Assembly: GCF_003432035.1 (NCBI RefSeq)
Contig: NZ_QOHO01000063.1
Span: 1-47,324 of the forward strand
Direction of reading: 5' to 3'
DNA length: 47,324 nucleotides
Origin: Lacrimispora amygdalina
Lineage (GTDB): Bacteria > Bacillota > Clostridia > Lachnospirales > Lachnospiraceae
Position numbers and translations under genes: made by a program
In this document: piece after piece, positions 18,886-26,900 of the stretch
How positions within the stretch are numbered: the stretch's first letter is position 1
How the letters are laid out: each line of letters starts with the position of its first letter
The notes under the pieces: generated by a model
Seen by the model: only the letters and a program-made list of their open reading frames with translations
Told to the model about the DNA's origin: nothing
Databases searched by the model: none

Positions 18886-19980
18886 TCATACATGATAGGG
18901 TGCATTTTGTTGTCGTTCCTCCTGCCAGCGCAGAACCTCGACAAGGGTATCCGTTATGGTAGCCAGAAGCAATCCCGCCTGCTGGCTGTCTGCCTGTGCC
19001 TTTTCATGTGCCTGCCGTGCTTTCTCCAGCATGGAATCAAGTGCCTTGCGGGAGAGAGCGATCTCTATTTCCTGTTTCGTCATGCCGTCAAAAGGAATAT
19101 CTCGCAAATACATATCCTGATAACGGTCTGGGGTATCCGGACAGTGTAGCCGACCCAGCTCCAATAAAACCTCCTGTAACAGCTGCATATCACTGCCTCC
19201 GATTCTTGCCAGCCCAGCATTGCAGTTCCATGTGTTGCGTATGTTTTCAGTGGTAAAATCTCCGTAAGACATCAATTTCCAGTTGGAACATTTACGTTCG
19301 GATTGCAAGCCGTATACACCAGCAGGAATGGTAAATAAAACACCTTTTCCACCCACATCAGCTTCTATTCCGAGGCTTGCCATACGGTGTATGAAGTCCG
19401 CACGGCTATGACTAATGTCAAGGTTATTTGCAATATCCTGTGCCAGCTGCCGTTTCCAGCTTGCTGTTTGAGAATACTCACCATAGGAACGGTGTCCCTT
19501 TCTGCCATGCTCAATAACGGATAAGCCATGTTCCAGACAGAGTTCATCGGAAAGAGAACGCATTCGTTTTAAATCCTCTGGACTGGACTGCCATTTACAG
19601 CCGTTTTCATGGCTGACGGAATTGACGATGTAATGTATGTGCATATGGGGTTCGTTGGTATGCACCGCCATCATCACTTGAAAACCATGAAAATGCTCAT
19701 ATCGTTTTATAAATTCCTGACCGATTTTGTATGCCAGTTCAGGGCTTACGTTATCTCTTGGGTCAAAGCTCTGGACAAAGTGGGCATACTGCCGTCCTGT
19801 ATCTTTGCGAAAGGCACGTTTGGTAATGACCATCTGCTGGTATTCCTTGCCTTTTAGCAAGTTCTTACAATAGACCAGTGCACCGTTTTGGGTCTTGCGG
19901 TCATCCTTGATATAGTCCAGCACCGCTCGCAGTCCTGCAAGGTTGCCGACACGCACCTTAATCGGCTTGACTATCGCCAT
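18886..19980 (-). CDS. Relaxase (MobP/TnpZ-like), 3' end truncated by IS110
   Basis: This nicking enzyme starts DNA transfer at oriT. The chosen start is ATG 19980, with GGAGGT seven bases upstream; longer open frame to 20112 overlaps mobC and has no site. The relaxase domain covers about residues 5-240. It includes the YAHFVQSFDPRDNVSP region and the metal-binding three-histidine motif in NEPHMHIHYIVNSV near residue 125. The protein is 364 residues and ends NAPYHV, where the last valine and the stop come from the IS. The original would have been 379 residues with an acidic tail. All catalytic parts remain, so it may still work. Confidence 0.9.
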   Translation of the reverse strand: MAIVKPIKVRVGNLAGLRAVLDYIKDDRKTQNGALVYCKNLLKGKEYQQMVITKRAFRKDTGRQYAHFVQSFDPRDNVSPELAYKIGQEFIKRYEHFHGFQVMMAVHTNEPHMHIHYIVNSVSHENGCKWQSSPEDLKRMRSLSDELCLEHGLSVIEHGRKGHRSYGEYSQTASWKRQLAQDIANNLDISHSRADFIHRMASLGIEADVGGKGVLFTIPAGVYGLQSERKCSNWKLMSYGDFTTENIRNTWNCNAGLARIGGSDMQLLQEVLLELGRLHCPDTPDRYQDMYLRDIPFDGMTKQEIEIALSRKALDSMLEKARQAHEKAQADSQQAGLLLATITDTLVEVLRWQEERQQNAPYHV

Positions 19981-20287
19981 CGTCATCACCTCCAAGCACT
20001 GTGTAAATGCGTTCCAGCACTGCGGAAAGCTGGAGCTGTATTTCTTCAAGATTTGGATTCTGCACCGCCCTTTGATGGCAAAGTACAGTAAGTTGGTTGA
20101 GGTTATTTCCAATTTTATTTAGCTCATAGCTGCATTTTTCCAGTCCTTTGACGGTGCGGACTTCTTTTCCCAGCACAGCGTGACGGCAGAAATCGGACAT
20201 TCGGGTACCTGATTTTTTGACCTTGGACTGTATTAGCTTGCGTTCATAGTCCGACACACGAAACGAAATTTTATGGATTCTGTTCAT
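19958..20287 (-). CDS. MobC-like relaxosome accessory protein
   Basis: This 109-residue protein begins MNRIHKISFRVSDYERKLI, a ribbon-helix-helix-type DNA-binding start, and has the NKIGNNLNQL motif near residue 65, typical of MobC. It would bind oriT and help the relaxase. ATG 20287 has AAAGGAG seven bases upstream; the frame upstream to 20464 runs through palindromic DNA and is unlikely to be translated. It overlaps the relaxase start by 23 bases, so the two are coupled. Confidence 0.88.
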   Translation of the reverse strand: MNRIHKISFRVSDYERKLIQSKVKKSGTRMSDFCRHAVLGKEVRTVKGLEKCSYELNKIGNNLNQLTVLCHQRAVQNPNLEEIQLQLSAVLERIYTVLGGDDDGDSQAD

Positions 20288-20387
20288 GGTAGTACTCCTT
20301 TCTGAATGGAGTTCCAAGGGTGCAAAATCATATGTATTTTTACCTCTGCGGAGCAGGAAAACTATCTGCGCACCGCAAGGGGTGAGG

Positions 20388-20524
20388 ACGGATGTCCGAC
20401 AGATAGGATGCTTGCCACACCCTTCGGGTGTGAATCCGTCCCTGTTGTCTGACGCTCTTCGCAAAAAGAAAAGAGGGGTAAGAGTGCAAGGTTACCTAAT
20501 ATAGGCATTTTGCACTCTCACCCT
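20388..20524. other. Candidate origin of transfer (oriT) with nested inverted repeats
   Basis: Immediately upstream of mobC lies a dense set of palindromes. GDACGGAT-type outer arms are read as GACGGAT (20388-20394) with ATCCGTC (20434-20440), enclosing a perfect hairpin CACACCC-TTC-GGGTGTG (20416-20432). A separate 14-base imperfect inverted repeat pairs 20476-20489 (GGGTAAGAGTGCAA) with 20510-20523 (TTGCACTCTCACCC). This is the position and form expected of an oriT for this relaxase. The nick site cannot be fixed by eye. Confidence 0.65.
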
Positions 20525-20534
20525 CAAACAGACG

Positions 20535-20573
20535 CAAAAATAGCTCTGTACGAAAAATCGCACAGAGCTATTC
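20535..20573 (-). terminator. Terminator upstream of the mob region
   Basis: An 11-bp stem (AATAGCTCTGT 20539-20549 with 20562-20572) with a 12-base loop is followed on the minus strand by ATTTTTG. It would end minus-strand transcripts arriving from 20570-20950 before they reach oriT and mobC. Confidence 0.75.
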
Positions 20574-20930
20574 AGTCAAAAAGTCTATTTTGCAAATGAA
20601 CATACTATCCCCTTGGAACCGGCTGTTTCTTTTTAAAAATCTGACATTCATAAAATAATAAAAGTGTAATAAAAAGGTTTTCCAGTCCACAATGCCGATT
20701 TGCTGGTCAAGCAAATCCCATAACAGCCGCCCCCGATTCTTTCTCAAATCAGGGTGATGCATGTTGCCCTTTTTCAGGCCTGCCGCCATGGCAGAAGTAT
20801 CATGATTACGCACCGGGGTCGTTGCAATCCTGCTGTACCATACAGCAGTAACAGCCGCAAGGTTTATCGCCGGATATGAAAACCCGTCAGCGCCCTTCGG
20901 CTTGTCGCTCGCCCAATGCTCACGTTGCAT
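20568..20930 (-). CDS. Doubtful open frame of 120 residues
   Basis: The frame is open for 120 residues but lacks a ribosome site. Its ATG lies inside a hairpin (CAATGC 20914-20919 with GCATTG 20927-20932), and it contains another perfect hairpin (CTGCTGTA-CCA-TACAGCAG, 20830-20848). No domain was recognised. It does end next to a minus-strand terminator, so the region is probably transcribed leftward. It may be a gene remnant or a structured RNA rather than a protein gene. Confidence 0.25.
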   Translation of the reverse strand: MQREHWASDKPKGADGFSYPAINLAAVTAVWYSRIATTPVRNHDTSAMAAGLKKGNMHHPDLRKNRGRLLWDLLDQQIGIVDWKTFLLHFYYFMNVRFLKRNSRFQGDSMFICKIDFLTE

Positions 20931-21275
20931 TGCGGGATACGATGTTCATTTGTCAAGGTTCATGGTTATGAATTTATTTTACTGCAAAAATTGAAGCTTG
21001 TAAACAGTTTGTAAACAGCAGTTATTGCGATATAAAGCCGTATGTAGTCCCCTTGAATCTAAACTGCTTATATGAGCTTGTGTAAATAGTGCAAAATAAG
21101 TAATATGACGATGTATAAATAAAAACCCATATCTTTAGATGTTATAATCTAGAAGCTATACACTCAAGAGCCAATATCTAGATTTACTCAACATTACACA
21201 ACAAGACAAATATATTGTAATTTCGTCTCTTTTTGCTATAATAGATAGCGTATACTGCATAAAGGAGAGTTTTCG
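20931..21275. promoter_or_regulatory. Non-coding control region of the two-component cargo
   Basis: No gene is seen in these 345 AT-rich bases. At the 3' end a clear sigma-A promoter reads TTGTAA (21215-21220), 16 bases, TATAAT (21237-21242), followed by GGAGAG and the start at 21276. Near the 5' end TTGTAAACAG occurs twice, 11 bases apart (20998-21007 and 21009-21018), a helically phased pair that could be a regulator site. Short TATCTAGAT-like motifs recur around 21150-21185. Confidence 0.65.
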
Positions 21276-21473
21276 ATGCAGAATGAGGATAGGTGGTTGA
21301 CCACAAAAGAGGTGTGTGCTTATTTAAGTATCAGCCGTCAGACATTGATGTTTTGGATAGAAACAAAAAACTTTCCCGCTGTTAAGGTTGGGAAGTTCTG
21401 GCGATACAGACAGGATGAGATTGACCGATGGATGCGCAGCAGTGACGAAAATCGTTCCGACAAGGAGGTGTAG
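21276..21473 (+). CDS. Helix-turn-helix protein, excisionase/HTH_17 type
   Basis: This 65-residue protein is a single winged-helix DNA-binding domain: WLTTKEVCAYLSISRQTLMFWIETKNFPAVKVGKFWRYRQDEIDRWM has the pattern of the MerR-like excisionase family. It ends three bases before the response regulator, with the regulator's AAGGAGG inside its stop region, so the three regulatory genes form one operon. It may act as a recombination directionality factor or as a transcription factor for the cargo; the sequence does not decide. Confidence 0.85.
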   Translation: MQNEDRWLTTKEVCAYLSISRQTLMFWIETKNFPAVKVGKFWRYRQDEIDRWMRSSDENRSDKEV

Positions 21474-21476
21474 CCT

Positions 21477-22214
21477 ATGTTGAAGATCGCCATCTGCGAC
21501 GACCAGCCAAGAGAGTTGGAAGTCATCAACAAATACATAACAGAATATCTTGACACACATGCATTGGAAGCAGAGATGAAAGAGTTCTCTCATCCTGATA
21601 AATTACTGACCTCCATTGAAACCGAAACTTTTCATCTCTACATACTGGATATTGTCATGCCCATGGTCAATGGAATTGAGCTTGGTAAAGAAATTCGCCA
21701 TTTTAACCGTGAGGCGCAGATTGTCTATGCTACCACGGAACCGCAGTTTGCTCTGCAGGCATATGCGGCAAGCCCTATCAATTACCTCATTAAACCGATT
21801 GAAAAACAGCAGCTGTTTGATACACTAACCCTCGCCATTTCTAAAGCAGACCTTGCGGAAGATCAGACCTTTGCCGTCAAAACAGCAGAGAGCCTGCGGG
21901 TAATGAAGCTGTCAGATATTATCTGCTGTGAATACCGCAGCCACGCTGTCATCTTTAGCTTGGCAAACGGCGAAGAAGTATCCAGCCGCACCTTTCGTGA
22001 GAATTTTTCAGAATACTGTGCATCTATTTTGAAGGACAGGCACTTTCTGCAATGCCACACCTCGTTTATTATCAATATGCGCCGGGTGGAGCGGTTCGCC
22101 AAGGATAACTTCACGTTATACGGCGGCAAGATAGTGCCTATAGCGGCAAAGCAATATACGTCGGTACGGGATCAATACATGAACTTTCTGATGGCAAGGC
22201 AGGTGCGAACATGA
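21477..22214 (+). CDS. LytTR-family response regulator (AgrA/VirR-like)
   Basis: This 245-residue regulator has a receiver domain (about residues 1-120) with the acidic pair in AICDDQPRE, the phospho-acceptor aspartate in LYILDIVMP near residue 59, and the conserved lysine in INYLIKPIEK near residue 107. A C-terminal LytTR DNA-binding domain follows (about residues 135-240, including LQCHTSFIINMRRVERF). It overlaps the kinase start by four bases, so the two are made together. Confidence 0.93.
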   Translation: MLKIAICDDQPRELEVINKYITEYLDTHALEAEMKEFSHPDKLLTSIETETFHLYILDIVMPMVNGIELGKEIRHFNREAQIVYATTEPQFALQAYAASPINYLIKPIEKQQLFDTLTLAISKADLAEDQTFAVKTAESLRVMKLSDIICCEYRSHAVIFSLANGEEVSSRTFRENFSEYCASILKDRHFLQCHTSFIINMRRVERFAKDNFTLYGGKIVPIAAKQYTSVRDQYMNFLMARQVRT

Positions 22215-23497
22215 CTTCACTTTTCCCTGATTTTTTTCGAGCCATTGTCACCGATATCATGCTCATACTTTTGCTTTCCGTCATGGCTACACCCAAATAC
22301 AAAAGCAAATCCGTGTATGTTTTTGCAACAGCGATCGTACTAGCTGCCAATATCGGTGTCAACTATTACTTTTACCGTACTGAAAACTATACTGCAGTAT
22401 TTTATGTTGACCTTGTTATGCTATTGGTGATTGGGGTCGCCTTAAAGCCGCTTTTCACCGACAAGGTCATGCAGTGGTGCTTTAACTACATTACGATACT
22501 CAATATTTATATCGCAGTGGTGTTTTTAAGCTATATATGGGCTGATGTTTTTCCAAGACCGATGTATGGAAATTCGTATGTGCGCCTGATTTTATTTTCA
22601 ATGATCATTGTTGTGTTTCGCAAGCAGGTATCAAAGCTGTATCGCACTGTGCTGGACTATTGGCACATCTACATATTGCCCGCCGTTTCCTTGTTTGCTT
22701 GCTTTTTGAGCTATCTTTTTGGCGGTGATATCAGGGATAGGCTGAGCGAAAACTACATACCGCTGATGCTTCTCATCCTTTTAGGCTTATCGGTCTATAT
22801 TTCTATTATCCATTCGCTCAAAACCATAACAAAGCAATATGCCATGCGTGAGGAAAACCAAAAGATGCAGGCGGAGCGGGAGTATCTGCAACTGGCCGCA
22901 GGGAACATGTCCCGGCGACTGGAGCTCATGGAGGAAGTGTCGGCACAGAACAGCCGAGCTGCCCATGACCGCCGCCACTTTAACAATGTGCTTTTAGAGC
23001 TTTTAGAGCAGGAGAAAATCGGTGAGGCCACCGCTTTGCTGCAAAGTCAAAATCAAATGACGCAAAAAATTAGCAGGGTCTACTGCGAAAATCCCGCTGT
23101 CAACGCCGCTGTTTGCCACTATGCGGCACTCGCAGAGCAAGCGGGTATTTCCACAGAGACCCAACTGGATATTCCAAGGGAGCTAACCGTGGATTCCTTG
23201 GAGTTTTCCATGGTGGTGTCAAACCTTTTGGAAAATGCAATTCAGGCTTGTGGAAGGATTACCGACGGCACAAGGCTCTATCTCCGTTTTACCTGTAAAG
23301 GCGTGGGACGGCTCTTGTTGGAGATGGAAAACCCCTGTGGGTCGGATACTTCCCTTGATGGAAACGGTTATCCTCTTGCCGGTCAGGAGGATCACGGAAT
23401 TGGTAGTAAGAGCGTTATTGCTTTTGCAAAAAAGTATGACGGAGAGCTGATTTACAACATCGAAAACGGTGTTTTTCGGGTGCGCCTGTTGGTGTGA
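22211..23497 (+). CDS. GHKL sensor histidine kinase (AgrC-like)
   Basis: This 428-residue kinase has about six membrane segments over residues 1-205 with almost no extracellular domain, as in peptide-sensing AgrC kinases. A coiled coil follows. The histidine box is AAHDRRHFNNVLLELLEQ near residue 255, the N-box is VVSNLLENAIQAC near residue 340, and the glycine box GIGSKSVIAFAKKYDG is near residue 397. No agrB- or agrD-like gene is nearby, so the signal would have to come from elsewhere. It is the partner of the LytTR regulator. Confidence 0.92.
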   Translation: MTSLFPDFFRAIVTDIMLILLLSVMATPKYKSKSVYVFATAIVLAANIGVNYYFYRTENYTAVFYVDLVMLLVIGVALKPLFTDKVMQWCFNYITILNIYIAVVFLSYIWADVFPRPMYGNSYVRLILFSMIIVVFRKQVSKLYRTVLDYWHIYILPAVSLFACFLSYLFGGDIRDRLSENYIPLMLLILLGLSVYISIIHSLKTITKQYAMREENQKMQAEREYLQLAAGNMSRRLELMEEVSAQNSRAAHDRRHFNNVLLELLEQEKIGEATALLQSQNQMTQKISRVYCENPAVNAAVCHYAALAEQAGISTETQLDIPRELTVDSLEFSMVVSNLLENAIQACGRITDGTRLYLRFTCKGVGRLLLEMENPCGSDTSLDGNGYPLAGQEDHGIGSKSVIAFAKKYDGELIYNIENGVFRVRLLV

Positions 23498-23564
23498 GAT
23501 AACGGAGATTTCCGTTTGTCAAGAGCAAATTTCAAATAAATATGAGTTTTTTAAGTGTAAAAAT

Positions 23565-23597
23565 GAGCCTTTTAAGTGTAAAGGCTCGTTTTTTCTT
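23565..23597 (+). terminator. Terminator after the two-component operon
   Basis: A perfect 8-bp stem (GAGCCTTT / AAAGGCTC) with a 7-base loop is followed by GTTTTTTCTTTC. The loop sequence TTTTAAGTGTAAA also occurs once just upstream, at about 23548. The surface-protein gene therefore probably has its own promoter; a TTGACT at 23615-23620 is a candidate -35 box without a convincing -10. Confidence 0.85.
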
Positions 23598-23667
23598 TCT
23601 CTCGTGGTAACCTCTTGACTGTAACTTGTAGAAAAATCCGCATACTTTTCAGCGAAAGGAGTGTGAT

Positions 23668-23892
23668 ATGATGGAAAATCGTCGGCGCAGGCAGGAAGAT
23701 ACGCCCCTTTCTGTCCCCAATGCAGAGGGCAATGTGTGGCCCAAGCAGGTTTGTCCGGCTTTTGAGCCGAGAGCCGATACACCGGAGGGCTTACAGCAGT
23801 GCTGGTATTGCCGGTGTGCCGATTTTCATTTGGACAAGCCCCGTTCGCTCGATGTGGGCATATGCTACTGGCCGAAAAAAATATCAAAATAG
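23668..23892 (+). CDS. Small cysteine-containing protein of unknown function
   Basis: This protein has 74 residues (or 73 from the second ATG at 23671) and AAAGGAG just upstream. It has a Cys-Trp-Tyr-Cys-Arg-Cys cluster near residue 45 and two further cysteines (near residues 29 and 66), suggesting a small metal-binding fold. It is charged and has no signal peptide. It lies 15 bases before the giant surface-protein gene and may be co-transcribed. I do not recognise a family. Confidence 0.6.
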   Translation: MMENRRRRQEDTPLSVPNAEGNVWPKQVCPAFEPRADTPEGLQQCWYCRCADFHLDKPRSLDVGICYWPKKISK

Positions 23893-23907
23893 GAGGATAA
23901 AGATAAC

Positions 23908-26900
23908 GTGAGAAAGAGAATTTTAAGTATTTGGCTCTCGGTGTGCATGGTGCTGACCCTGCTGCCGATTTCGGCTATGGCGGAAGAAGCGGGCACGCCA
24001 ATCGGCGTAAGCGAAGAAATTATTGCATTTGCCCCGCTTGACGAAACAGAAATGTCAGTTCCGATTGGCACATCCGTTGAGGATTTGGAACTTCCTGAAA
24101 GCCTGACGGCAACGGTGAGGGCAGCCGTGGTTGCCAATAGCGGCACAATAGAGGAAGCCGTACAGGATTCAGGAAACCCGGACAATTTGACAGAGGCCAC
24201 CCCCGGCTCTGCCACTCCAACAGATTCCGGTGAACAGGAAAAGGCAGACGAGGTGACCGAACCTGAATGGAACGTAACGGCCTCGGATATTCCGGTTACA
24301 TGGACATCTGAGCCAGAATATAACGGAAATGAAAACGGCGATTATGTATTTACGCCAGTTATAGAGGGCTACAAGGTGAGTGCAGAGCTGCCGGAAATCA
24401 CCGTGACTGTAGGTGCGCAGCCTCGTATGATGCTAATGCGTGGGGCTGTACCCACCGACTTATGGGTGGGCACGACCAAGGTCACCGACGAAAACGCAAG
24501 CAATGTGCTCGGTGACAGCGGCACGCCCACCGTCACCTATGACGAGGAATCCAACACACTGACGCTAAACGGCGCAAATATTACAGGTGCAACGCAGAGC
24601 CTAAGCGGCGGCGGCAGCCGGACATGCGGCATCTTCAAGGAATCCGGCGACTTAAATATTGTCCTTCACGGAAATAACACCATTGGGTTCAGCGCGAACA
24701 GCGATTTTTCGATCGCCGGGATTTACACCGAAGGTCAACTGAGCATTAAAGGCACATCGACATCGACCGACAGCCTTTCCGTCACCAACACCTTTGCAAC
24801 CCCAGGTGAATCCTTTGGCATTCGGGGAACAACGGGAGTGACAATCGAGGGCTGCACGGTAAACGCCACGGCGGGCTCAATTACAGATGACCAAAACACC
24901 TCTGGCATCTATGTTAATACCGGTAGCCTTTCTATTAAAAACGCTGTCGTCACAGGCACCGGCGGAAGCACGCAAGGTGAAAGCTTTGGCATATGCACCG
25001 ATCAAGGCTTGCTTTCTATTGAAAACTCCACCGTTACGGCAAACGGCGGCGACGGCACAAGGGGCAGCTATGGCCTAGTTGCAGTATTGACTGCCACGAT
25101 TTCCAACTCCACCGTTACCGCCACAGGAAACACTTGCGCATTTTTTTTCATTCAACCGCTGACCATCACAGGTCATACGGCGACCGCCTCGACCAATAGA
25201 AGCGGCGACGGCGCGACCGCCGTCACCCTCGATACAAACGTTTATGGCACGAGCAACACTTATAAGTACGTCAAAATTGCCCCGCCCCAAGCCCAATGGG
25301 GCGTGGCGGGAAGCGACGGGGCTGCGCCCACAACATGGATTGGCTCCGGTACGCTTGGGGATGCCATGACCTATGCCAACGCCAACAGCGGTGCGTACAT
25401 CAAGCTGCAAGGTGACGTGGACACCACTGCCGTGCTGGACTTTGCGGCGGGCAAGACCACCGTGCTTGACTTAAACGGCTTTGACGTTAACCGTGGGCTT
25501 ACTTCTGCAATACAAAATGGTATGGTTCTCAAAGTGAGCGGCGATTTGACCCTCTGCGACAGCAGCACAACCACCGTTGCCAATCAGGGCACAATCACCG
25601 GGGGTAATAGCAGCTTCAACGGCGGTGGCGTGAGTGTGCAGGAGTATGGGCGCTTTACTATGAATGGCGGAAATATCGCTAATAATTCGGTATCTGACTC
25701 CAGTGCAGGCGGAGGTGTTTCTGTAGCGAACAATGCTGTATTTACCATGAAAGATGGCAGCATTCATAACAACACGGCAATATGGGGCGGCGGTGTGGGC
25801 GTGCCTTATGCAAATTCCCCTAGTGGTGGTAGCTTTACCATGACAGGTGGCAGCATTACCGACAATACCGCAACAGGCAGCGCTTACTCCAGTTCCGGTG
25901 GTGTGATGCTAGGGGGCGGTATGTATACGTATTCTGCCATTATGTCAATAGGCGGCACAGCAAAAATCACAGGCAATAAAGTAGTCATAAGCGGAAGCGA
26001 AACGCCTAGTAATCTGCACATAACCACTCAAAGGATTCGTATAAGCACGCCTCTTACAAACGGTGCGCAAATTGGTGTTAGCACAAATACAGCCCCCACA
26101 GGGGATACCCCCGTTGCCATCACCGACGATAATAACGCCGATTACAGCGCCTATTTCCACAGCGACAACAGCAGCTACTTGATCCAAAATGGCACAGGTA
26201 ATACCGTGCAGCTTGCGGTGCCCGTGCCCGTCATCGGCACGCTGTCTATTTCCGGCTCTTTTACGGCAGGACATAACCTTGCGCTGAGCGAGCTTACGGC
26301 CCCCACAGTAACAACAAAGGACGGTATTCTGATTACAGAGAAAGGCTGGCAGAGCTGTGTTGATTCTGGCAGTTGGACAAATTGGCCGGAGGGAGGAGTA
26401 CTTCCGCTCGACACCTCGGCTACCTATAAGCTGCGCTATTATGCAACTTATTCGGGCGGCACAGTCTACTCCAACGAGGTGACTCTAAATGTAGTTGGCA
26501 ACACGACTGCCCTTGCGCTGACGGCATCTCCCGAAAGCCAGCAAATTGTGGGTAGCTCCATCACTTTGACAGCGACCCTCACAGGTTACTTTACCGGTCC
26601 CGGTGTAAATGGGCAGGCGATTACCTTTAAGAACGGTGGCACAGATCTGGGCACGGCAAACCTGAATACCGGTGGTGTAGCCGTCTTTACATGGACGCCC
26701 GACAGTACGGGAACCTGTTCCCTGACCGCCGAGTACGCCGCCACCCCATACAACACCGCCGCCGCCTCAAACACGGTCAGCTACACAGTGACTGTCGATC
26801 CGGATATTGCAATCGTCGCCGCGGCGAAAACCACTCTGGTTGATGGAACGGTCAATGTTGCTTTTGGTGCAGATCAGACGGCAAAAACAGCCGCAGTACA

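Larger units (their letters stand above)
17332..18893 (-). mobile_element. IS110-family insertion sequence, about 1.56 kb
   Basis: The boundaries follow from a shared ATG (17329-17331 and 18891-18893) and from restoration of the relaxase frame when one copy is removed. There are no terminal inverted repeats and no longer target duplication, as known for IS110. It contains one transposase gene with about 220 bases of non-coding DNA upstream and about 118 bases downstream. The long upstream part is where IS110-group elements encode their bridge RNA. Confidence 0.85.

Noticed and set aside
18766-19149. Plus-strand 127-residue frame across the IS110 left end
   Set aside because: It spans the IS/relaxase junction and is antisense to the relaxase, so it is an accident of the insertion.
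20476-20573. CRISPR or iteron array
   Set aside because: The repeats are inverted pairs, not regularly spaced direct repeats. They fit oriT and a terminator.
21477-23497. Vancomycin-resistance VanR/VanS regulators, common in Firmicute mobile elements
   Set aside because: The regulator has a LytTR rather than an OmpR-type output domain, the kinase is of the AgrC type, and no van ligase genes follow.
23668-23892. AgrD-like peptide precursor for the AgrC-like kinase
   Set aside because: It lacks the amphipathic leader and acidic tail of AgrD, and no AgrB-type enzyme is nearby. The cysteine cluster suggests metal binding instead.
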